From positions 62,001 through 126,000 of the forward strand of contig WKFI01000002.1 of assembly GCA_014872875.1 (NCBI GenBank): a stretch of DNA of 64,000 nucleotides, in the 5' to 3' direction. Under the pieces are notes generated by a model, which had not been told where the DNA came from, ran no database searches, and saw only the letters and a program-made list of their open reading frames with translations. The stretch comes from Paracoccaceae bacterium (GTDB lineage: Bacteria; Pseudomonadota; Alphaproteobacteria; Rhodobacterales; Rhodobacteraceae). The position numbers and the translations under genes are program-made. Shown here piece after piece: positions 7,577 through 19,241 of the stretch (its first letter is position 1; every line of letters begins with the position of its first letter).

Positions 7577-8842
7577 TTAGGAGCGGATCGTGCCGTTGCC
7601 ACGCACCAGATATTTGAAACTGGTAAGTTGTGCTGCACCCACCGGACCACGCGCGTGCATCTTACCTGTTGCAATGCCAATCTCGGCACCCATTCCAAAT
7701 TCGCCACCATCGGCAAACTGGGTCGAGGCATTGTGCATCAGGATCGCACTGTCGAGTTCGGCAAAGAACCGCGCTACCTGCGCTTCGTCCTCGGCAATGA
7801 TGCAATCGGTATGCTGGGAGTGGTGATCCCGAATAAAGGCTATCGCCTCCGCAGTATCAGCCACTTGACGCGCCGCGATGATGCTGTCGAGGTATTCCTT
7901 GCCCCAGTCTTCGGCGTGCGCCTCGATCATTCCCTCCGGTCCGGGAAGTTCGGCTTGGGCGTGGATCTCGACCCCCTTATCCGACAATGCTGTCAGGACG
8001 GCGCGTCCGACAGTGTCTGCAATGTCTTGGTGGATCAACAGACATTCGGCGGCACCACATATCCCGGTGCGCCTTGTCTTGGCGTTGATGACCACGTCTA
8101 GCGCTTTTTGAGGATCGGCTGACTTGTCTAAATAGATGTGCACAATGCCTTCGAGATGCGCAAAGACCGGTACACGTGCTTCACGCTGCACCAACCCGAC
8201 CAGGCCCTTGCCACCGCGCGGCACAATAACATCGACGTAATCGGTCATCGTCAACAATTCTTGAACTGCCGCGCGGTCGCGGGTCGGGATCAGTTGCACC
8301 GCGTCTTCGGGCAGGCCAGCTGCGCGCAGGCCGTCGACCAGACAGGCGTGAATCGCACCCGAGGAATGGAAGCTTTCAGATCCACCCCGCAAGATAACCG
8401 CGTTGCCGGATTTCAAGCACAAGGCCCCTGCATCCGCTGTCACATTGGGACGGCTTTCATAGATCACACCGATCACACCCAATGGGGTCCGCACGCGTTG
8501 GATCTTCAGGCCTGAGGGCTGTTCCCACTCTGCCAGAACCTCACCCACCGGATCGCTTTGTTCGGCCACCGCGCGTAGCCCGTCGATCATGCCCTGAATG
8601 CGCGCTTCGTCGAGCATCAGCCGGTCCATCATGGCCGGGCTCAGCCCTTTCTCGCGGCCGAATTCCATGTCCTTGGCGTTGGCTTCGATAATCTCGGCCC
8701 GCCGCGCCCAGACGGCATCGGCAGCTGCAATCAGAGCAGCATGTTTGCGTTCGGCAGTGGCCGTGGCCAAAGCACCGGTTGCGGCCTTTGCGCGTTTGCC
8801 GATTTCGGCCATCAGCGCAGGAATATTGTCCAGATCTTTCAT
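7577..8842 (-). CDS. proA: Gamma-glutamyl phosphate reductase
   Basis: 421 residues from ATG 8842, chosen because GGGAAAG lies about 9 bases upstream; the in-frame ATG at 8860 has no ribosome site. ProA reduces gamma-glutamyl phosphate with NADPH to glutamate semialdehyde, the second step of proline synthesis. Signatures include [16 protein letters not shown], the VIPRGGKGL stretch and the active-site Cys region [13 protein letters not shown]. It follows proB and obgE in the same direction, 69 bp after the proB stop. Confidence 0.97.
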   Translation of the reverse strand: MKDLDNIPALMAEIGKRAKAATGALATATAERKHAALIAAADAVWARRAEIIEANAKDMEFGREKGLSPAMMDRLMLDEARIQGMIDGLRAVAEQSDPVGEVLAEWEQPSGLKIQRVRTPLGVIGVIYESRPNVTADAGALCLKSGNAVILRGGSESFHSSGAIHACLVDGLRAAGLPEDAVQLIPTRDRAAVQELLTMTDYVDVIVPRGGKGLVGLVQREARVPVFAHLEGIVHIYLDKSADPQKALDVVINAKTRRTGICGAAECLLIHQDIADTVGRAVLTALSDKGVEIHAQAELPGPEGMIEAHAEDWGKEYLDSIIAARQVADTAEAIAFIRDHHSQHTDCIIAEDEAQVARFFAELDSAILMHNASTQFADGGEFGMGAEIGIATGKMHARGPVGAAQLTSFKYLVRGNGTIRS

Positions 8843-8911
8843 CTTGTTCGTCTTTCCCATTCAGGGTTCCGGAAAGGGTTTCCGGCAAAATATGCAGTGT
8901 TGTGTGACCGG

Positions 8912-11055
<2,144 letters not shown>

Positions 11056-11146
11056 TCAGGCCATTTACCTGACGCGGTGAATTCCGGTAGTTGGTGGGGT
11101 CATTTGCCCGCCCGGATGCCTTACCGCAAAGCTTCGGGCGCGCCAA

Positions 11147-11683
11147 TCACAGTTTTCGGCTATAGGTCCAGGTTGGAACGGTGGCATCGCGGGCGACCGA
11201 GAAGTTTTCGGCGTCCCCCAGATACCTGAAGCCGCAATGGGTCAGCACCCGCGCCGAGGCCGCGTTGTCTTGAAAAACGCTTGCAAACATGGTTTCGCTG
11301 CCCAGCGGATTGGCATCGATCAAGGCCTGCAACGCGTCCGAGGCCAGGCCCGTGTTCCAGAAAGGCGGTGCCACCCAGTAGCTGACCTCCGACTGGTTGC
11401 GGTCCAGACGGCGAAGCGACATCAGGCCTTTGAGCTCGGCTCCACCATCCGATGTTCCGTCAATGGCCCAGACGTCATCCGTCCGGTCTTCGGCCAGGGA
11501 TCGGGTGATGAACGCCTCGACCGCGCCTGGCGGCAACGGGTGCGGAATGGATGTCGTCATCCGAGCCAAGCGTTCATCGCTGGCGTAATGCGAAATCAGA
11601 CCCTCGTCCGATTTACGTACAGGTCTCAAGATGAAACGTTCGGTCTCGATGACCGCTTGTTCAACAAGATGATCCAGACTCAT
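11147..11683 (-). CDS. GNAT family N-acetyltransferase (RimJ/RimL-like)
   Basis: 178 residues from ATG 11683, which overlaps the stop of the LysE gene as ATGA. The pattern ETERFILRPVRKSDEGLI at the N-terminus, VSYWVAPPFWNTGLASDALQALI in the middle and NAASARVLTHCGFRYLG near the end is typical of RimJ/RimL-type acetyltransferases, which acetylate N-terminal amines of ribosomal proteins or small-molecule amines using acetyl-CoA. The substrate cannot be read. Coupling to an amino-acid-type exporter suggests a shared detoxification or export role, but this is inference. Confidence 0.8.
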   Translation of the reverse strand: MSLDHLVEQAVIETERFILRPVRKSDEGLISHYASDERLARMTTSIPHPLPPGAVEAFITRSLAEDRTDDVWAIDGTSDGGAELKGLMSLRRLDRNQSEVSYWVAPPFWNTGLASDALQALIDANPLGSETMFASVFQDNAASARVLTHCGFRYLGDAENFSVARDATVPTWTYSRKL

Positions 11684-12288
11684 GGTCGTGCTCCTCCTCC
11701 GAACACTACAAAGCCGACGGACAGAACGGTCAGCGCCGCCAATGTCCACATCAGATATTTCTCCATCGGTGTTCCCGCGACCGCCCGAGCAATGCGATCC
11801 CCAGCGTAACACCACAGAGGGTGCAACACGATCTGGCACCCCAGCAGGATGGAAGCGATACCCAGAGTAGCCTCCAATTGTGGCGTTCCCGGGGCCACGA
11901 AACCGGAAAACCCGGCAACGATCATCGCCCAAGCCTTGGGGTTGAGCGGGTGAACGATCAAGCCAGCGGCAAACCCGGGCGCCGTGTCGCCAACACCGCC
12001 AGGCGCGAGACGCAAATTCGCAACCCTGTATGCCAGATAGCAGATGTAGGCAGCCGAAACCCACTTCAAGGTTTCAAAGACAAGCGGGGCGCGTTCTGCA
12101 AGTTCCATCAGGCCGAAACCCACCGGCCAAATCACGAACTGCTTACCCAAAGCAACACCCGCCACAAAGGGCAGTGCCGCCCGCAATCCATAGCGCGCAC
12201 CAGTTGCCATCAACGCCATGTTGGCCGGCCCTGGAGTGCCCACCTGTGACGCAGCGAAAATGGTGAAACTGATGGCTTGAATTGCCAT
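11680..12288 (-). CDS. LysE/RhtB family translocator
   Basis: 202 residues from the ATG at 12288; the longer frame to 12345 runs through the rpmA terminator and is rejected. The family signature GTPGPANMALMATGARYGLRA is at about residues 17-37, followed by five to six hydrophobic segments and HPLNPKAW in the middle. These inner-membrane proteins export amino acids such as lysine, homoserine or threonine, or related metabolites. The ribosome site (TCGTGAAG) is weak. It is inserted between rpmA and obgE, a position where many relatives have nothing. Confidence 0.8.
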   Translation of the reverse strand: MAIQAISFTIFAASQVGTPGPANMALMATGARYGLRAALPFVAGVALGKQFVIWPVGFGLMELAERAPLVFETLKWVSAAYICYLAYRVANLRLAPGGVGDTAPGFAAGLIVHPLNPKAWAMIVAGFSGFVAPGTPQLEATLGIASILLGCQIVLHPLWCYAGDRIARAVAGTPMEKYLMWTLAALTVLSVGFVVFGGGARP

Positions 12289-12304
12289 GACTTCACGAAA
12301 CCTC

Positions 12305-12343
12305 AAAAACAACAAAGGGGACCGACAGTACTGCCGATCCCCC
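12305..12343 (-). terminator. Terminator of the rplU-rpmA operon
   Basis: Minus strand GGGGATCGGCAG / CTGTCGGTCCCC forms a 12-base stem (12342-12331 with 12328-12317, with G-T pairs) followed by TTTGTTGTTTTT. Confidence 0.85.
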
Positions 12344-12371
12344 AATCTTACATAACCTTTTCGGGTTCGGC

Positions 12372-12641
12372 TTACTCAGCGGCCTCCGCCACTGGGAGAA
12401 CCGAAATGAAGGTACGTTTTTTCAGGCCTTTGTGGAACTTCACAGCGCCATCGACAGTTGCAAAGATGGTGTGATCCTTGCCCATGCCAACGCCTTCGCC
12501 CGGCCAGAACTTGGTGCCGCGCTGACGAACGATGATGTTGCCTGCGGTGGCAGCCTGACCACCATACAGTTTCACGCCAAGGCGGCGACCAGCTGAGTCG
12601 CGGCCGTTACGGGAGGAACCGCCAGCTTTTTTATGTGCCAT
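12372..12641 (-). CDS. rpmA: 50S ribosomal protein L27
   Basis: 89 residues beginning [16 protein letters not shown], the L27 N-terminus that reaches toward the peptidyl-transferase centre, followed by [20 protein letters not shown] and [20 protein letters not shown]. There is no cleavable N-terminal extension of the Firmicutes type. It starts 11 bases after rplU and ends before a strong terminator. Confidence 0.98.
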   Translation of the reverse strand: MAHKKAGGSSRNGRDSAGRRLGVKLYGGQAATAGNIIVRQRGTKFWPGEGVGMGKDHTIFATVDGAVKFHKGLKKRTFISVLPVAEAAE

Positions 12642-12652
12642 TCTGTCTCTCC

Positions 12653-13222
12653 TTAGCCCTGAGCCAGCTCTGCAGCTTGCTCAACCCACTCGGGTTTGAT
12701 CTTGACCGCGTCGATAGCAGCAATTTCGTCTTCCGACAATGCCGCAATCTGAGCGAAGGTGGTGATCCCTGCGTCATTCAGCTTGGAGGCTGCTGCAGGA
12801 CCGACACCGGTCAGCTTGGTCAGGTCGTCACCTTCGGCTGCCGGAGCTGCGGCAGCGGGTGCTGCTTCTGCTTTTGCGGCCGAGCTTTTGACGCCCGATT
12901 TGTCCGCGCCCGAAGCCAGGATCTCGGTGATCTTGACCAGGGTCAGCTTTTGACGGTGACCTTTGGTGCGCTTGGACGAGTGCTTACGACGGCGTTTGAC
13001 AAAGTTGATCACCTTGTCGCCCTTGACCTGGTCAATGACCTCGGCCTGAACGGCAGCGCCTTCGACGAAGGGCGCGCCAACCACCGGAGCGTCGCCGCCC
13101 AGCATAAGCACATCGTTGAATTGGATGGTTTCGCCAGCATCAGCAGCCAGTTTTTCAACGCGGAGCAGATCGCCCGCCTGAACTTTGTACTGCTTGCCGC
13201 CAGTCTTGAGGACCGCAAACAT
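12653..13222 (-). CDS. rplU: 50S ribosomal protein L21 with C-terminal helix-hairpin-helix extension
   Basis: 189 residues, about 85 longer than a standard L21. Residues 1-103 are ordinary L21 ([20 protein letters not shown], then [20 protein letters not shown]). After KITEIL comes a Ala/Pro-rich linker (about 105-137) and then [20 protein letters not shown] with [16 protein letters not shown], a helix-hairpin-helix module of the kind found in DNA- or RNA-binding proteins. Such extended L21 proteins occur in Rhodobacterales. Whether the extension contacts rRNA is unknown. Confidence 0.95.
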   Translation of the reverse strand: MFAVLKTGGKQYKVQAGDLLRVEKLAADAGETIQFNDVLMLGGDAPVVGAPFVEGAAVQAEVIDQVKGDKVINFVKRRRKHSSKRTKGHRQKLTLVKITEILASGADKSGVKSSAAKAEAAPAAAAPAAEGDDLTKLTGVGPAAASKLNDAGITTFAQIAALSEDEIAAIDAVKIKPEWVEQAAELAQG

Positions 13223-13421
13223 GCGTATTTTCCTTTTTCAACCGCGTTCTGTGGTCCCCGTCGGACGGGTGTTTTGGCGATTGCCACCTCGAACAGCGCG
13301 CCCTTGTGCGGGCGGATTACGAATAAACCCGGCTCCATCAGCAGGGCCGGGATGCAGGCTTATGTCTCTGTCTCTGGTGCGTGTCAAGCCTGTTATTGCA
13401 GGTTGCGCTGTCGAGGTCGCG

Positions 13422-14228
13422 TTACAAGTCCTCTGAGACCAGTACCGAAGCAGCCGCCGCGCCCAATTCACCATAGATTTCACGATAGGCTATGTCGAAA
13501 CCACGAAACAAGGATCGGTTCACCGCTTGTCCTTCGGAAGACTTGCAAAACGCGATATAGACAGACATCTCTTCGTTTTCCAACGGTCCATAGGCCAACA
13601 GGAGATAAGCTTCGAGCCATTCGATCACATTGGCCTCAATCCGCTGTGCGTCAGTCCAGATCTCCCACAAGTCATCCAGCTCGTGCGAACTCCCCTGCCT
13701 GACAAAGGCGCGCAGAAACTGTTCATTCGAATTCAGAGCGCCCTTTACGTTCAACTCGACAAGATCGTTGACCTGCATGAAGGTTCGCACAGACCGGTAG
13801 AGCGCACTGTTTTCTTCGGCTGCCCTGGACCGATTGACCAAGGCTTCCGCTTCGATATCCGGGTTGGCCATCAGCTCCCGCGCCTGCAACTCCAGTCCCA
13901 GAACACGCCGGCCAAACTCCGACCTGTAGAATGCCTGGACATCCACAATCTGCTGGTGGGTAAGATCCTCCTGAATCGCCTGATTGACAAACGACGCAAT
14001 ACGGTCGGGATCATAGCTGTGCTGGACCGTATTCTGCCACGTGACCCCGCCCCGCCCGGCCAAAAGGTCCGCATCCAGAAGCTGCCCTTGCGACACGCCT
14101 TCCTGATGCAAGAGCATGGCGAGGTCGTCCAAACGCATGACCTGACGCAATTCCAGATCATCAGATGCCTGTGCAGGGAGAGACAGTAAGGTCAGACCGA
14201 CCAACCAGACTGCAACCCGCTGCAACAT
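13422..14228 (-). CDS. DUF2059-type exported protein (copy 2)
   Basis: 268 residues. A signal peptide is evident (MLQRVAVWLVGLTLLSLPAQA, cleavage near residue 21). The rest is helical and acidic, with the DUF2059 pattern DLTHQQIVDVQAFYRSEFGR at about 100-119, seen in proteins of unknown periplasmic function. Its ATG touches the stop of the upstream paralogue, so the two form a translationally coupled pair. Low sequence similarity along the full length suggests an old duplication. Confidence 0.65.
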   Translation of the reverse strand: MLQRVAVWLVGLTLLSLPAQASDDLELRQVMRLDDLAMLLHQEGVSQGQLLDADLLAGRGGVTWQNTVQHSYDPDRIASFVNQAIQEDLTHQQIVDVQAFYRSEFGRRVLGLELQARELMANPDIEAEALVNRSRAAEENSALYRSVRTFMQVNDLVELNVKGALNSNEQFLRAFVRQGSSHELDDLWEIWTDAQRIEANVIEWLEAYLLLAYGPLENEEMSVYIAFCKSSEGQAVNRSLFRGFDIAYREIYGELGAAAASVLVSEDL

Positions 14229-15082
14229 CAGATGTCCTGAACCGGATGCAGGTCCGCCATTCGGACCGCCAGGATCTCGAACCGGTTGGCAGTGATCTCA
14301 TATTGGATCGCGTTCAGTAATTCATAGACCCGCTGCATCGTTGGATGTTCCAGCGCCTCCACATAGGTTTCGACATCGGCGTTGCTGAAATCCTTGTAGG
14401 TATAGGCATTCGATTCAAGCGCGCTTTCGTCAAGAATGTCCTGCAGTTCATTTGCGCGATCTGCGAACATCGCCCGCAACCCATCTTCATCCAGCCTCAA
14501 CTCGATCACACCTGCCGCGCTGGCTGTCATCAGGAAACGAATCTGAACCTCCTGCCACGCCCGCAAACCGTTGCTGGACGCATCGACCGCTTCTGACATA
14601 CGTGCAAACAGGTCCAATCGATCCTCTTCGCCATTGGCACGAAGTGCAGCGACGATGCTTTCGCCCTCGGAATCCTTGGCTTCGTCTTCTTCGCTCAGGT
14701 GTGAGGCATTCTCGACCTCGACCAACCGTTGACCCAAATCACTGCCGTAAAACTCAACGGCGTGGTCCAGCATGTCATCGTCCAACGTTGCCGAAAGAAT
14801 TTCGACGGCCATGTCGTGCATCTCTTCAACTTCGAAAACGGATTCGGCCAATCTGGTCCAGTCCCTTCCGAATTCATCCGGTTCCACTCCCAGCATGGAC
14901 GGCGCGGCTCTGGCATTGAACTTGATGCTCTCCAACGCGGCATCGAAACCGGTGACCTCCAGAAAGGTCTCGATCTGTGCGCGATCTGCGGCACGGGCCG
15001 GCAAAGCCAGAAAGGCAAGGCTCAACAGGGCCGCACATGCGGCCGACAAAAGGCGGGCGGAGTTTGAGGCAATATGGGTCAT
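14228..15082 (-). CDS. DUF2059-type exported protein (copy 1)
   Basis: 284 residues. A signal peptide (hydrophobic residues about 9-31, ending in ALPARA) precedes a helical, Asp/Glu-rich body. The segment DDDMLDHAVEFYGSDLGQRLVEVE (split by eye into the DUF2059 core) resembles the core of the downstream neighbour. It starts 123 bp before tRNA-Ser, which is on the opposite strand. The pair has no recognised enzymatic motif; periplasmic location is inferred from the signal peptide. Confidence 0.65.
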   Translation of the reverse strand: MTHIASNSARLLSAACAALLSLAFLALPARAADRAQIETFLEVTGFDAALESIKFNARAAPSMLGVEPDEFGRDWTRLAESVFEVEEMHDMAVEILSATLDDDMLDHAVEFYGSDLGQRLVEVENASHLSEEDEAKDSEGESIVAALRANGEEDRLDLFARMSEAVDASSNGLRAWQEVQIRFLMTASAAGVIELRLDEDGLRAMFADRANELQDILDESALESNAYTYKDFSNADVETYVEALEHPTMQRVYELLNAIQYEITANRFEILAVRMADLHPVQDI

Positions 15083-15205
15083 GCAAGATACGGTAAGGCA
15101 TTGTTCGGCCCGGGCAATAAAAAACGGCTTTCTTGAAAGAAGTGTGAATTCGGCCCTTGCGCCCGCTTTCAGTACCCATTAAACGCCTGCTCCACAGACC
15201 CCCGC

Positions 15206-15295
15206 GGAGAGGTGCCGGAGTGGTCGAACGGGGCGGTCTCGAAAACCGTTGTGGGTGCAAGCCCACCCAGGGTTCGAATCCCTGTCTCTCCGCCA
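15206..15295 (+). tRNA. tRNA-Ser (anticodon CGA)
   Basis: Acceptor GGAGAGG (15206-15212) pairs with TCTCTCC (15285-15291), followed by G and an encoded CCA (15293-15295). The anticodon arm GCGGT-CTCGAAA-ACCGT gives anticodon CGA for UCG codons. A long variable arm (GTGGGTGCAAGCCCAC) and the T-arm CAGGGTTCGAATCCCTG complete a class II tRNA. Confidence 0.97.
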
Positions 15296-15536
15296 CTATC
15301 ACCCTGAATTGTATACATAAATGACACTCAGGGGTAGTGCGTTTTCGACTTGGTTCGACTGAATGAACGAGAGTCTGATCCCAAATTCTCCATGAATGTG
15401 TTGCGTGGTTTTGTTCCAGATGGACGTTGGTTTCTCATTCTGAAACCGGGCCTGCGACATGGTAGAGGCTTGCCTTGCACCCGCATTGTCGGCTAGCGCG
15501 TCAGTCCTAAAACGTGCGAATGACAGGAACTGGGAC

Positions 15537-16010
15537 ATGACAATCACACAAGACGAGCTAGCCGCAGCCCGCAATGCTTGGGGAGATGGGCTGATCGCCA
15601 TCTCGAAAGCCTTTGAAGAAGACGGCATCGATGCGGCTCGGACGGTTGCGGAAGAGGTGTTGGACGCGGCTTATGGTTACGGTTTGGGACCTGTCCTGTT
15701 CAAACCTACCATGGCCAGCGGTGATCAGACCTTCCGCCCAACACGCCATGGCGCCCTTGCGTACTTCGTTGGGCACGACGACGAATTTCCCCTGGACGGT
15801 GGATTTGGCATCAAGGGGTGGCGCAAGATGGAAAGCACAACATCGGCCAGCTTCATCGACGGCAACGTCGGCCTGTGGATGGGATGGGTCACGCTAACCG
15901 ACAAAGACGGTCAGGTAACGCAGGTAGACAAGAGCTTTGGCTACAAGAAAGATGAGCAAGGAGTGCTGCGGATCGTATTGCACCATTCATCGCTGCCCTA
16001 TCAGCCCTAA
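15537..16010 (+). CDS. Hypothetical NTF2-like protein
   Basis: 157 residues from ATG 15537, supported by CAGGAAC upstream; the in-frame extension to 15459 has no ribosome site. The layout, an N-terminal helix (residues 5-45) followed by alternating strands with GFGIKGWRKME, NVGLWMGWVTLTDKDG and DKSFGYKKDEQGVLRIVLHH, looks like an NTF2/SnoaL-type cone fold; proteins of this kind with similar strand motifs are common in marine bacteria and are sometimes mislabelled as phosphoribosyl-AMP cyclohydrolase. No signal peptide from this start. No operon partner. Function unknown. Confidence 0.6.
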   Translation: MTITQDELAAARNAWGDGLIAISKAFEEDGIDAARTVAEEVLDAAYGYGLGPVLFKPTMASGDQTFRPTRHGALAYFVGHDDEFPLDGGFGIKGWRKMESTTSASFIDGNVGLWMGWVTLTDKDGQVTQVDKSFGYKKDEQGVLRIVLHHSSLPYQP

Positions 16011-16186
16011 CCAGACGGATCTTGGCCCGGAAGATGGGCCAGGATACCACTCAACAGGTCTTTGAAGCATTGTGCAGAGGCTCAAACGGCCGCGCATAAG
16101 CTGATCATTTTGACACTTGTTAAGTGTGCCCGAGCAGTGCTGCAAATCGGCTATTCCGATGGCGACAGCGTTACCGCATGTCGTCA

Positions 16187-19183
16187 TTACAACTCGGAAT
16201 AGCCCACACTGATGTCCGCAACATCCTTCAGTTCAAGCCCTTTCAGCATCACCGCATCGTTGGTCCCATAGGTCATCCACAGACCTCTGGTATGTGCGGA
16301 CCAGGTGACTTGCGAGGCGTCGATACCCTCCAACTGCAAGCTGTCTTCCTGCACATTGAAATCTGCGATGATATCCTCTCCGTCGCCAGCATAGAACACG
16401 AAGATGTCAGCCCCGTTGCCGCCATAGATGCGGTCGTCATCCGCTCCGCCGGTTAAACGGTCCGCTCCCTCCCCCCCGAACAGCCTATCATTTCCGCTGC
16501 CTCCATTCAGAGTGTCGGCACCGTGCCCACCATGCAGCTTGTCTGTGCCGGCACCACCTGAAAGCAGATCGTCCCCGCCCCGACCGTCTATGTGGTCGTT
16601 ACCTCCCAGCCCGGACAGTTCGTTGTTTCCACCGTTTCCCAATATCCGATTCGTTTCGTCATTTCCGGTCGCGGCGTAGTCGGCGATCCCGAACAGACGC
16701 ACATCCTCGACATGTGCAGACAGGGTGACATTGGCCTTGGCATGAACGACATCGTGGCCTTCGTTCTCGTATTCTATGATCGTGTCCTCAGCGTCGGTGA
16801 CCTTGTAGACATCGTTACCCAGCCCGCCATAGGCCGTGTCAGCACCGGCGTTCCCCGACAGGATGTCCTGCCCGTCCCCGCCAAACATGATGTCATCGCC
16901 CTGCCCCGGGCAAAGGATATCATTACCATCGCCGCCATAAACGATGTCATCCCCTGACCCGCCATGCAGCTTGTCGTTGCCCGCATCACCATAAAGCCGG
17001 TCCTGTCCGGCATTGCCGTGGAGCTTGTCGTCCCCTTCGCCGCCATGGGCCACATCATCTCCACCTCCGGCGATCAGGTTATCATTGCCGCCGAGCCCCT
17101 CCAGCACGTTGTCCAGCCCATTGCCGACGATCATGTTGCGTGCATCATTTCCGGTGCCGGTTACCGCCTGGCTGCCGTTTATCAGCCAGAGGTTTTCCAG
17201 CCCATCCTCGAGAACAAAGCTGATGCGGGACTTGACGGTATCGGTTCCGTCCCCGCCAAGTTCAGACACGATGTCGCCCACCTGATCGACAAAATAGATG
17301 TCATTGCCGGTCCCCCCGTACATCATGTCGCCACCGGTGCCCCCGTCCAGTACGTCATTTCCGGCCTCACCATGGATCACGTCAGCCCCGGCCTGCGCCC
17401 GGATGAAATCTGCGCCCGAGCCACCATAAACATCGTCATCGCCTGCCCCGGCAAAGATCTTGTCATTGCCTGCATAGCCCAGGATCACGTCGTTCGGCCC
17501 GTCGGCACCGTCGATGTTTGTGCCGTCGGCATCCGTAAATCCGACCATATGGTCATTGCCTGCCGTGCCCTGTACCGGAGAGGTCTCGATGGTGAGCGTG
17601 GCAGTGTCGGTGACACCGCTTTCGTTTTCAATCGTATAGCTCAGGCTTGCGTTTACATCGCGCGGCAGACTGCCCGGCGTGACCAGTACCCGCCCATTGC
17701 CCAGGTATTCGACGGTTTCTCCATTGCTCAGCATCAGAACGTGGCCCGCCGCGACCTCGACCCCATTCAGATGGGTCAGGGTCAGTGTTTCGCCTTCGCT
17801 GACATCATCATTGGCCAGCAGATCGACTACGACCGAAATTCCTTTGGCTGCCAGCCTCACCAGATCGTCTTCGGCCACGGCCACCGTTACCACCGGAGCA
17901 CGCAGAAGCACGGTCGAGGATGTGTCCACACCCAGAAACGGATCCACGCCACGGGTATCCATGGCACCGTCATTGCTCGACACGCGCGGGGCGTCGGCCA
18001 ACAACTCCATATAAATCAACCCATCGGTCCCGGTGACGAGTTTATAGAACCCGCCCGAGGTGGGTGTGGCCGCGTCAAGATCATGGTCGGTATTGTTGGC
18101 CCCTGCATAGACGTTGCCATCCGCATCCACGATGGTTGCACCATAGGCACTGGCCGGGATACCGGCCTTAATCTCGTCATCCACAATGGTGCCGGCTATG
18201 GTCTGCCAGGTTACGATTGGGTCACCGCCCAGAACGACCTGAGAGATATCGACCGCTACCAGATAACCCGCCGCACCGGTGGACCCGCCGTGGGCCACAC
18301 CGTAAAAGGTCTGCAACTCTGCATTGTAAGCCAGATCAGCAAGCCCCCGTGTCGGGATACCCGGTGTCGCCAGGTTAATGACGCTCGAAACCAGATTTCC
18401 TTCGGCATCGGTTTCCGACAGGTCATAAACCACTGCGTGCGAAAGGTTCCCGCTGAACGTCCAGAGCTGCCCGGAATCGTCAACATCACCGATGTAAGAC
18501 CCCATGATCCCCGACGACACTTTATAGGTGGCTCCTCGCGCATCCATCGCAATGACATCATTGCGGGTGATGGCATTGCCCGTCGCGTCGATCCCGTCGG
18601 AGCGCGCAAGCCCGTAGATCAGGTTGTTTTCAGCCGAGTATCCAACGGCATTGACATTCACGGCCGCGGGCGTCTCGGTCAGAGTATAGGCGTTGGTTTC
18701 AAGATCGAACTTGACCAACTGGCCGTTCAGCACCTGATAAATGAGATTCTGTCCCGGCGCGAAGGCATCAACCGTCACCACCTGCCCCATGAAAGTCATC
18801 TGACTTTCGACCGATGGAACCACGCCGCTGGTGTCGATTGCACCGTCCGATCCCGTGTCAGCCTCCAGGATCCTGAACTCGATCAGGGCGGTGTCACCGG
18901 TGCCTGTCAGATCGAAGCTGTAAGTCTCGAACACGCCGCCATCGTGGATGAACTGGCCGATGCTCTCTCCGTCAAACACGACTTCTATGGTGACACTAGT
19001 AACGTCGGCCGACAGATTGGCAGCCAGGCTGAATTCCAGTTCGTACGGCACATCGAGCACGGTTTCGACACTGGTGGACAAGACCGGCAGGCCGTCGCTT
19101 CCCACCGTGCCGGTCCAATAATCCGACACCGTATATTGCGTGAACGTCAGCCTGTCGTCGGTATCTTGCAACAAATTGCTCAT
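16187..19183 (-). CDS. Large RTX (hemolysin-type calcium-binding repeat) protein, probably type I secreted
   Basis: 998 residues from ATG 19183, with AAGGGAG well placed upstream. Domains by eye: N-terminal beta-rich region (1-138); a propeller-like DUF6923-type region (about 140-400; FAPGQNLIYQVLNGQLVKFD, GYSAENNLIYGLAR); a cadherin-like module (430-535; VVVDLLANDDVSEGETLTLT); RTX nonapeptide repeats of the GGxGxDxxx type in two blocks (about 540-640 and 675-930); and a C-terminal region (930-998) of the sort used as type I secretion signal. No signal peptide. It lies 58 bp downstream of the ExoY-like gene, at the end of the exopolysaccharide block, suggesting an extracellular matrix or polysaccharide-associated role. 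No ABC/MFP secretion genes are in the window. Confidence 0.85.
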   Translation of the reverse strand: MSNLLQDTDDRLTFTQYTVSDYWTGTVGSDGLPVLSTSVETVLDVPYELEFSLAANLSADVTSVTIEVVFDGESIGQFIHDGGVFETYSFDLTGTGDTALIEFRILEADTGSDGAIDTSGVVPSVESQMTFMGQVVTVDAFAPGQNLIYQVLNGQLVKFDLETNAYTLTETPAAVNVNAVGYSAENNLIYGLARSDGIDATGNAITRNDVIAMDARGATYKVSSGIMGSYIGDVDDSGQLWTFSGNLSHAVVYDLSETDAEGNLVSSVINLATPGIPTRGLADLAYNAELQTFYGVAHGGSTGAAGYLVAVDISQVVLGGDPIVTWQTIAGTIVDDEIKAGIPASAYGATIVDADGNVYAGANNTDHDLDAATPTSGGFYKLVTGTDGLIYMELLADAPRVSSNDGAMDTRGVDPFLGVDTSSTVLLRAPVVTVAVAEDDLVRLAAKGISVVVDLLANDDVSEGETLTLTHLNGVEVAAGHVLMLSNGETVEYLGNGRVLVTPGSLPRDVNASLSYTIENESGVTDTATLTIETSPVQGTAGNDHMVGFTDADGTNIDGADGPNDVILGYAGNDKIFAGAGDDDVYGGSGADFIRAQAGADVIHGEAGNDVLDGGTGGDMMYGGTGNDIYFVDQVGDIVSELGGDGTDTVKSRISFVLEDGLENLWLINGSQAVTGTGNDARNMIVGNGLDNVLEGLGGNDNLIAGGGDDVAHGGEGDDKLHGNAGQDRLYGDAGNDKLHGGSGDDIVYGGDGNDILCPGQGDDIMFGGDGQDILSGNAGADTAYGGLGNDVYKVTDAEDTIIEYENEGHDVVHAKANVTLSAHVEDVRLFGIADYAATGNDETNRILGNGGNNELSGLGGNDHIDGRGGDDLLSGGAGTDKLHGGHGADTLNGGSGNDRLFGGEGADRLTGGADDDRIYGGNGADIFVFYAGDGEDIIADFNVQEDSLQLEGIDASQVTWSAHTRGLWMTYGTNDAVMLKGLELKDVADISVGYSEL

Positions 19184-19241
19184 GTGATTGCTCCCTTCTG
19201 GGGAATTATCTGGCGTTGGAGGAGATGCGTGCGCGGTGAAC

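Noticed and set aside
11684-12064. Longer N-terminus for the GNAT gene up to 12064
   Set aside because: It would lie entirely inside the LysE gene in another frame; ATG 11683 with ATGA overlap is the natural start.
14874-15302. Minus-strand frame overlapping tRNA-Ser, with a start like QGFEPWVGLH
   Set aside because: This is a translated tRNA gene, a well-known annotation artefact.
16376-17540. Apparent tandem repeats that might suggest a CRISPR or DNA repeat array
   Set aside because: The periodicity is the coding of RTX nonapeptides (27 bp); there are no unique spacers between identical repeats.
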